A program made the position numbers and the translations under genes. The notes beneath the pieces are model-generated. The model was not told where the DNA came from, did not search any database, and saw only the letters and a list, made by a program, of their open reading frames with translations. This document shows, one piece after another, positions 7,847 to 13,631 of a stretch of 34,307 bases of DNA. Origin of the DNA: Elusimicrobiota bacterium (GTDB taxonomy: Bacteria; Elusimicrobiota; Elusimicrobia; UBA1565; UBA9628); the NCBI GenBank assembly GCA_016209035.1, contig JACQWX010000091.1, positions 1-34,307 on the forward strand, read 5' to 3'. Numbering within the stretch: the first letter of the stretch is position 1; each line of letters starts with the position of its first letter.

Positions 7847-9313
7847 ATGAAACCGATGACTGGATTCGACAAGAGAATCCTGTTCCTGGGCTACGGCGCC
7901 GTGGCGCAGTGCGCCTTGCCCATCCTGATGAGGCTCATGAAGGTCCCGGCCAGGAACGTCACGGTGATGGACTTCGAGGACCGCAGGGGCGGGCTCAAGC
8001 CCTGGCTCGCCAAGGGCGTGCGTTTCGCGCGCGCCAAGGTCACAGAGGAGAACATGGGCTCTCTGCTGGGCAAGTACGTCGACGCGGGCGACCTGCTCAT
8101 CGACCTGGCCTGGAACATCGACGCCTGCGAGATCCTGCGGTGGTGCCACGACCGCGGGGTGCTCTACGTCAACACGTCCACCGAGGTCTGGGATCCCTAC
8201 TCCGGCGCCGTGGACAAGCACCCGACCGAGCGCACGCTCTATCGGCGGCACATGAACGTCCGCCGCATGACGGCCGAGTGGCGCCGCCCCGGCCCCACCG
8301 CGGTGGTCGAGCACGGCGCCAATCCCGGTCTCATCTCGCATTTCACCAAGTACGGGCTGCTCGCCATCGGCAAGCGCCTCCTGGGGGAGCGCAAGGTCAA
8401 GGGCCGGGCCGCCGAGGAGATCCGGCAGCTCCTGGCGGACCAGGCCTTCAACCACCTGGCGATGAAGCTGGGAGTGAAGGTCATCCACTGCAGCGAGCGC
8501 GACACGCAGATCTCGGACCGGCCCAAGCAGGTCGACGAGTTCGTCAACACCTGGAGCGTGGAGGGCTTCCGCGAGGAGGGGACCACCACGGCCGAGCTGG
8601 GCTGGGGGACGCACGAGAGGGAGCTGCCGCCCTACGCCTGCCGGCACAAGGATGGCCCGCGCAACCAAATCTGCCTGGCGCGCATGGGCATGAACACCTG
8701 GGTAACCTCCTGGGTGCCGAACTACTGCATCCACGGCATGGTGGTCCGCCACGGCGAGGCCTTCACCATCTCGGACAAGCTCACGGTCTGGAAGAACGGC
8801 AAGGCCGTCTACCGTCCGACGGTGCACTACGCCTACTGCCCCAGCGACGCGGCCATCGCCTCGCTCAACGAGCTGCGCGGCTACGACTACCAGCTGCAGC
8901 CCAAGATCCGCATCATGAACGACGAGATCATCAGCGGCTCCGACATCCTGGGCGCCCTGATCATGGGCCACCCGTACAACGCATGGTGGGTGGGCAGCGA
9001 CCTGAGCATCGCGGAGTCCCGTCGCCTCGTGCCGCACCAGAACGCCACGACCATGCAGGTCGCCGTCTCGGTGGTGGCCGCGACCCTCTGGATGATCGAC
9101 AATCCGGCCCGCGGCGTGCTGGCGCCCGACGACCTGCCCCACGAGTTCATCCTCGGGGTGGCCAGGCCCTACCTGGGCAAGTTCATCTCCACGCCCTCGG
9201 ATTGGACCCCGCTCAAGCACTACACCAACGCCTTCCAGGGCTACAACAACCCGGCCGTCGACCGGGAAGACCCCTGGCAGTTCAAGAACTTCCTGATCAC
9301 GGACGGCGACTGA
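7847..9313 (+). CDS. hss: Homospermidine synthase
   Basis: 488 aa, matching bacterial homospermidine synthases, which make sym-homospermidine from putrescine in an NAD-dependent reaction. The N-terminal Rossmann motif is LFLGYGAVAQ. The very characteristic segment WNIDACEILRWCHDRG and the following YVNTSTEVWDPY, then VEHGANPGL, are conserved in this family and distinguish it from saccharopine dehydrogenase relatives. The start at 7847 fits the -10 box 7 nt upstream. The next gene follows after 24 bp and supplies putrescine, which supports the assignment. Homospermidine is probably a main polyamine here. Confidence 0.92.
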   Translation: MKPMTGFDKRILFLGYGAVAQCALPILMRLMKVPARNVTVMDFEDRRGGLKPWLAKGVRFARAKVTEENMGSLLGKYVDAGDLLIDLAWNIDACEILRWCHDRGVLYVNTSTEVWDPYSGAVDKHPTERTLYRRHMNVRRMTAEWRRPGPTAVVEHGANPGLISHFTKYGLLAIGKRLLGERKVKGRAAEEIRQLLADQAFNHLAMKLGVKVIHCSERDTQISDRPKQVDEFVNTWSVEGFREEGTTTAELGWGTHERELPPYACRHKDGPRNQICLARMGMNTWVTSWVPNYCIHGMVVRHGEAFTISDKLTVWKNGKAVYRPTVHYAYCPSDAAIASLNELRGYDYQLQPKIRIMNDEIISGSDILGALIMGHPYNAWWVGSDLSIAESRRLVPHQNATTMQVAVSVVAATLWMIDNPARGVLAPDDLPHEFILGVARPYLGKFISTPSDWTPLKHYTNAFQGYNNPAVDREDPWQFKNFLITDGD

Positions 9314-9337
9314 TCCCCCGCCCCGAGGAGAACCCCG

Positions 9338-10480
9338 ATGATATCAACCGAACGGCTGCAGAAGCTCGCGGCCCGGCACGGCACGCCGATCTTCGTGGTG
9401 GACCATGACGAGATCCGGGCCAACTACGCCCAGTTCAAGAGCTGCCTCCCCCGGGTGCAGGCCTACTACGCGGTCAAGGCGGAACCCCTGCCCGAGATCG
9501 TGAAGACCCTCTACGACGCGGGCGCGAGCTTCGACGTCGCCTCCATGCCTGAGTTCCGCATCGTCCACGAGAACATCAAGCGCATGCCCGCCAAGAAGCG
9601 GCAGGACTGGATCTGGGACAAGATCATCTACGCCAACCCCATCAAGGCCAACGCGACCCTGCGCGAGCTCGACCCTTACAAGCCCCTGGTGACCTACGAC
9701 AACGTGTCGGAGATCCGCAAGATCAAGCGCTACGCCCCGCACGCGGGCCTGGCCCTGCGCATCAGGGTTCCCAACACGGGGGCCATGGTGGATCTCTCCT
9801 CGAAGTTCGGGGCCGCGCCCGGCGAGGCCGTGGACCTCATCCTTGCCGCGGTCGAGGCCGGGCTGGTGGTGGAGGGACTGAGCTTCCACGTGGGCAGCCA
9901 GACCGCCAACTTCGAGAACTTCGTGCAGGCCATCAACCTGGCCGCCGACATCTTCAAGGAAGCGCGCGAGCGCGGCTACCACCGGATGAATCTGCTCGAC
10001 ATCGGGGGGGGATTCCCGGCGCCCTACGATGAGACGGTCAAGCCCTTCCGCGTCCTGGCCGAGAAGATCAACGCCGAGCTCGAACGGCTCTTCCCGAAAG
10101 ACGTCGAGATCCTGGCCGAGCCGGGGCGCTTCATGATCGCCACGGCGGCGACCTCGGTGGTCACCATACTCGGCAAGGCGGTGCGTGACGGCAAGGTCTG
10201 CTATTACGTCGACGACGGGGTCTACCACACCTACTCCGGGATCATCTTCGACCACTGCCACTACCACATGAAGGCGTTCCGCAAGGGGCGTGAGCAGATA
10301 TGCGGCGTCTTTGGTCCGACCTGCGACGCCCTCGACGTCATCTCCATGTCTGAGAACCTCCCCGCGGACCTGCGGCTCGGCGAGAGGCTCTACAGCCCCA
10401 ACATCGGGGCCTACAGCCACGCCTCGTCCACCCACTTCAACGGCTTCCCGCCGGCGAAGGTGGTGCACGTCAACCGGTAG
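9338..10480 (+). CDS. Ornithine decarboxylase (fold-type III PLP enzyme)
   Basis: 380 aa of the alanine-racemase-fold decarboxylase family. The PLP lysine is K47 in YYAVKAEP. H184 (SFHVGS), GGGFP (223-227), EPGR (261-264) and the catalytic-cysteine segment GPTCDALD (C329) follow in the expected order, as does YSPNIGAYSHAS near the end. An ornithine preference is inferred from the operon with homospermidine synthase. Lysine or diaminopimelate relatives cannot be fully excluded. A real Shine-Dalgarno GAGGAG lies 7 nt before the ATG, as expected for an internal operon gene. There is a short insertion after residue 83 relative to typical short ODCs. It is convergent with the SixA-like gene, with 12 bp between stops. 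Confidence 0.85.
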   Translation: MISTERLQKLAARHGTPIFVVDHDEIRANYAQFKSCLPRVQAYYAVKAEPLPEIVKTLYDAGASFDVASMPEFRIVHENIKRMPAKKRQDWIWDKIIYANPIKANATLRELDPYKPLVTYDNVSEIRKIKRYAPHAGLALRIRVPNTGAMVDLSSKFGAAPGEAVDLILAAVEAGLVVEGLSFHVGSQTANFENFVQAINLAADIFKEARERGYHRMNLLDIGGGFPAPYDETVKPFRVLAEKINAELERLFPKDVEILAEPGRFMIATAATSVVTILGKAVRDGKVCYYVDDGVYHTYSGIIFDHCHYHMKAFRKGREQICGVFGPTCDALDVISMSENLPADLRLGERLYSPNIGAYSHASSTHFNGFPPAKVVHVNR

Positions 10481-10492
10481 CCGGTCGCAGCG

Positions 10493-10963
10493 CTAGAGCA
10501 GGTCCTCGGGATTGAAGGCCCAGAGCCTGCGGGCCTTGCCGTCTCCGGTCTCCAGGGCGATGACGCCGCCGGGCCTCAAGCCGAAGGAGGCGCCGGTGAG
10601 GAACTGGGCGAACTCGCCCAATTGGGGCTGATGCCCGACCGCCAGGACCTCGGAGAGCCCCGCGGTGCGCTCAAGGAACCGGGCCAGGAGATCCTCGGGG
10701 CCCAAGGTGTTGGAGAGGGGCTCGAAGGGCTCGGTGGGCGGGGGGCTGGGCCACGCCCGGGCCGCCTCGGCCGCGCTCTGCGCGGCGCGCTTGAGAGGGC
10801 TGTGGAGGATGACTGCGGGAGCGGTGCCGCGGTCGGCCAGGAAGCGGGCCATCCTGCCGACGTCCTGCAGGCCCTGGCCCGAGAGGGGGCGCTGGGCGTC
10901 GCTGGCGACCTTGGCCTCCAGCGCCGAGACCGCGTGCCCGTGCCGCAGAAGATAGAGTTTCAT
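10493..10963 (-). CDS. SixA-like phosphohistidine phosphatase (histidine phosphatase superfamily)
   Basis: 156 aa, the size of SixA. The phosphoglycerate-mutase-like RHG motif is at 7-9 (LLRHGHA), a second basic site is in SPLKRAAQSA (R59), and the second catalytic His is H111 in VGHQPQL. SixA enzymes remove phosphate from histidines of phosphotransfer proteins (E. coli SixA acts on the PTS protein NPr), and a PtsI gene lies elsewhere in this window. The ATG overlaps the stop of the 64-aa gene as ATGA, so it is the last gene of the Lux-like operon by translation coupling. Whether it works with that pathway is unknown. Confidence 0.82.
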   Translation of the reverse strand: MKLYLLRHGHAVSALEAKVASDAQRPLSGQGLQDVGRMARFLADRGTAPAVILHSPLKRAAQSAAEAARAWPSPPPTEPFEPLSNTLGPEDLLARFLERTAGLSEVLAVGHQPQLGEFAQFLTGASFGLRPGGVIALETGDGKARRLWAFNPEDLL

Positions 10964-11154
10964 TGGGCTCCTTCGATGTACATGGCCTTCCAGAGGTTGA
11001 TGATCTCGAACTCGATCCAATCCCCGGCGTAGGGCGAGGAGGGGTCGATCTTCAGGTCGTGCCACTCGGCGTCAGCCGGGCCGGCCCTGCGGATGAGGGC
11101 ATGCCTCCCTCCCTTGAGGGGGACGGAGGTCCGCGGTCTCGGCGTTGCTTTCAT
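10960..11154 (-). CDS. Small 64-aa protein of unknown family inside the Lux-like operon
   Basis: I do not recognise a family. The chain has a basic start (MKATPRPRTSVPLKGGRH), then an acidic/aromatic half ending in WIEFEIINLWKAMYIEG, with no membrane segment and no Cys. The start at 11154 overlaps the GNAT stop (ATGA) and its own stop overlaps the SixA start (ATGA). Such double coupling strongly supports that it is translated. The aromatic amphipathic C-terminal half could be a protein-binding surface. It may be a small accessory subunit. Confidence 0.6.
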   Translation of the reverse strand: MKATPRPRTSVPLKGGRHALIRRAGPADAEWHDLKIDPSSPYAGDWIEFEIINLWKAMYIEGAQ

Positions 11155-12326
11155 CCTTGCTCCTTGCGCCGGTCCGGGGGCGCGGCCCGCGCCGGAGGCG
11201 CAGGGCCCGGAGGCCATCCGCGGTCGACGGCCTTGAGATACTCAGCCAGGAACCGCAGATGCAGCGGGTGGGCGGCGGCGTGGGCGATCGAGCGCGCCCG
11301 GGAATGGGCGAAGACGACGAAGTCGCGCCGCCTGGCCGCCGAGAGCTTGAGGCAGGGGAAGTACCCGCAGGGGGAGAAGCCCGCGCGCAGGATGCACTCG
11401 ATGCTGGCGGCGTCGGCCGCGTCGTTGATGGCCTCGACATAAGCGGCTCCCTTGGCCTCCAGGAGGCGCACTGCCTCCCGGTAGAGCCGCACGGGGTGGA
11501 CGCTCGAGCGGAGGTGTTCGCCGATGAGCGTGGCGAAGCCCAGCTCGGGCTGGAGCGAGGCGAAGACCTGGACCCCTTCGTCGGCGCTGAGGATGACTAC
11601 GTTGGGCTCGGAGAACGGGTAGAAATTGACGGAGAGGCCGCGCCGAACTTTGAGGCGCCGGAAACGCTCCGCGGCGAAGCGCGCCGCATCGATGAGCTCG
11701 AGCGGCGGGAGGACGTCGGGATAGGCCGACAGGGACTTCTCGGCCGCCGAGGCCGCCGCGTCAGTCTTGGGGGCGGGCGGCAGGCCGCAGGCCTCTCCCG
11801 CGAGCGCGTAGAAGGGCGCGATCGCCGGGTGCAGGGCGAAGTCCGCGTGCCGAAGCGTCTTGATCACGCCTTCAGCGAACCATGCCGTCAGGCCGCTCAC
11901 GGACCCGCCATCCGCCGACCGCGCGCCCGGGAAGACGCCGAGCGCCTTGAAGCCGGCGTCGACGGTGGCCAGCTGTTCCTCGATGGCGAGGGTGCGCGTG
12001 GTGCTGTAGACGATGTCCGCCGCGTCCGAGGATCGGATCTGGTCGAGGAGCGCGGCCAAGACTCCTTGAAGGTGCCCGCGGCGCTCCCATTCGGAACCCC
12101 GGGCGCACAGGGTCAGGACCTTTCCGAGGCGCGTGTCGCGTTCGAGCTTCAGGCTGCCCGCGGCCACGATGGCGCCGTCAACCAGGCCCACGACCCAGGA
12201 GCACGCCTTGTCGGAGAGCTCCGCGACGAAGCGTTCCCTTTGTGACGGGTCACGGGCCTCGCAGAGCTTGCGGAGCGCGGCCTGGTCGGATCGAGTGGCG
12301 GGCCTGCAGGTGGGAGGAGAGCTCAT
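11151..12326 (-). CDS. Tandem GNAT-like protein (putative N-acyltransferase) of the Lux-like operon
   Basis: 391 aa. The N-terminal part (about 10-160) has the GNAT pattern: R.AT.SDQAALRKL at the start, a central strand GLVDGAIVAAGSLKL, then a segment like the acyl-CoA-binding loop (RGSEWERRGHLQGVLAALLDQ). A second, more divergent GNAT-like half ends in AADAASIECILRAGFSPCGYFP, typical of a last GNAT helix and strand. The second half resembles the C-terminal part of the GNAT protein at 28087-29559. Transfer of an acyl group to an amine is likely, with unknown substrate. The start overlaps the MFS stop (ATGA), and the region upstream of 12326 in this frame is a shadow of the MFS gene. Confidence 0.65.
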   Translation of the reverse strand: MSSPPTCRPATRSDQAALRKLCEARDPSQRERFVAELSDKACSWVVGLVDGAIVAAGSLKLERDTRLGKVLTLCARGSEWERRGHLQGVLAALLDQIRSSDAADIVYSTTRTLAIEEQLATVDAGFKALGVFPGARSADGGSVSGLTAWFAEGVIKTLRHADFALHPAIAPFYALAGEACGLPPAPKTDAAASAAEKSLSAYPDVLPPLELIDAARFAAERFRRLKVRRGLSVNFYPFSEPNVVILSADEGVQVFASLQPELGFATLIGEHLRSSVHPVRLYREAVRLLEAKGAAYVEAINDAADAASIECILRAGFSPCGYFPCLKLSAARRRDFVVFAHSRARSIAHAAAHPLHLRFLAEYLKAVDRGWPPGPAPPARAAPPDRRKEQG

Positions 12327-13630
12327 GTGACGATGGCCGCCGGCTTGCCGCCCTCGGGAGAGCCGGCGCATTCGAAGGAGCGGCTGGCCGCCGCGAGCCT
12401 CGAGAAGTAGGCCGCCAGCCCGAGGATGCCCAGGCCCTGGATGACACAGACGAGCCTCGGGTCGAGGAAGTCGGTCAGGAGCCCGAAGAGGAAGAAGGCG
12501 GCCGGGAAGGTGAAGCTGACCAGCGCCGCCATCAGGGCGAAGAACCTGCCTTTGTGCTCCGGCGCCACACGGGCCTGGAAGAGCGCCACGAACTTGACGT
12601 TGTTGACGCCCAAGGCCGCGCCCGCGAAGAAGAGGAGCGCCATGAAGAGCCAGCGGTGAGAGAAGACGCCGGGCAGGAGGATGCAGGCCCCGATGACTCC
12701 CAGGCACTTGGCGCCCAGGCGCAGGATGCCGGCGCTGCCTTCGTCTCCGCCGCAAGAGGCGAAGCCTCGCCACTTCGAGACCGCGGTGCCGGCGACCAGC
12801 CCCACCCACAGCCCCGCCTCGAGGGTGCCCAGCAGGGTCGCCGATCCGGCCAGTACGACCTTGACATAGAGGGGCAGGACGAGCAGGATCGGGGTCATGA
12901 AGAAGTTGACGAGGCCGAAGCCGATCAGCACGCGCTTGACGAGGGGCATGCGGTCCAGGATGGCCCAGGCCGAGAGCCCGGCGGAGTCCTGGTGGGCCCC
13001 GGCAGGCTGGGCGTAGCGCATGCGCAGGCCGGCGTTGATCAGGCCGGAGAGGAGGTAGCTGGCGGCGTTGAGGAAGGTGACTCCGGCCAAGCCCAGCCGG
13101 TCGATGAGGAGAGCTCCGGCCACGGCGCCGGCGAAACTCGCCAAGGACTGGGTCGAGGACTGGAAGGCCACGGCCTCCTCCATGTCCACCGGTTCGACCA
13201 CCTCGGAGACCGTCTTGTTCAAGGCGGGGTCGAAGAAGGACTGGAGGCCCGCCAAAACGAAAATCCCGACGCAGGCCCAGGGGAAGCTCAAGCGCGACGC
13301 CGCGAGCGTCGCTCCCATGGCGGCTGCGACCGCTGCGGAGAGGAGGTCCGCGCCGACCAGGACCTTCTTGGAGGGAGTGGAGTCGACCTTGCGGCCCGCG
13401 GCCTTGACCAGGAGGATGGGCGGTAGAGCGCCCGCCACCATGAAGATCCCGAGCCTGGCGCCCGCGCCGCCGGGCCATTCCTCAGCGGCGCCTGCGCCGC
13501 CGGACAATTCCTTCGCGGCGCAGGTCACGATCCACCAGGCGAGAGCGATCTGCTGCATCCGGGTCCCGGCCTGGCTCAACACCTGGCCGAGCCAGAGGCG
13601 CAGCATGTCGCGGTTGCGGAGGATGAGCAT
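12323..13630 (-). CDS. MFS transporter (EntS/MFS_3-like exporter) of the Lux-like operon
   Basis: 435 aa with about 10-12 hydrophobic segments. The N-terminus MLILRNRDMLRLWLGQVLSQAGTRM is typical of MFS_3 (enterobactin-exporter-like) proteins, and QSSTQSLASFAGAVAGALLIDRLG is the usual family core. An exporter in the middle of an acyl-processing operon suggests that the product leaves the cytoplasm. The ATG lies 1 nt after the stop of the LuxC-PaaK gene, and its stop overlaps the GNAT start. Residues about 37-56 hold a Gly/Ala-rich insert encoded by a tandem 30-bp repeat (13464-13521). Confidence 0.85.
   Translation of the reverse strand: MLILRNRDMLRLWLGQVLSQAGTRMQQIALAWWIVTCAAKELSGGAGAAEEWPGGAGARLGIFMVAGALPPILLVKAAGRKVDSTPSKKVLVGADLLSAAVAAAMGATLAASRLSFPWACVGIFVLAGLQSFFDPALNKTVSEVVEPVDMEEAVAFQSSTQSLASFAGAVAGALLIDRLGLAGVTFLNAASYLLSGLINAGLRMRYAQPAGAHQDSAGLSAWAILDRMPLVKRVLIGFGLVNFFMTPILLVLPLYVKVVLAGSATLLGTLEAGLWVGLVAGTAVSKWRGFASCGGDEGSAGILRLGAKCLGVIGACILLPGVFSHRWLFMALLFFAGAALGVNNVKFVALFQARVAPEHKGRFFALMAALVSFTFPAAFFLFGLLTDFLDPRLVCVIQGLGILGLAAYFSRLAAASRSFECAGSPEGGKPAAIVT
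13464..13521. repeat. Two tandem 30-bp units, each with palindromic ends, inside the MFS gene
   Basis: Units 13464-13491 and 13494-13521 each begin GCGCCGC and end GCGGCGC (inverted 7-mers) around a similar ATTCCT core. The 30-bp period keeps the reading frame and encodes repeated GGAGA segments. Confidence 0.75.
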
Positions 13631-13631
13631 C

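Noticed and set aside
7847-9313. Saccharopine dehydrogenase or carboxynorspermidine dehydrogenase
   Set aside because: The WNIDACEILRWCHDRG and NTSTEVWDPY segments are specific to homospermidine synthase, and an ornithine decarboxylase follows.
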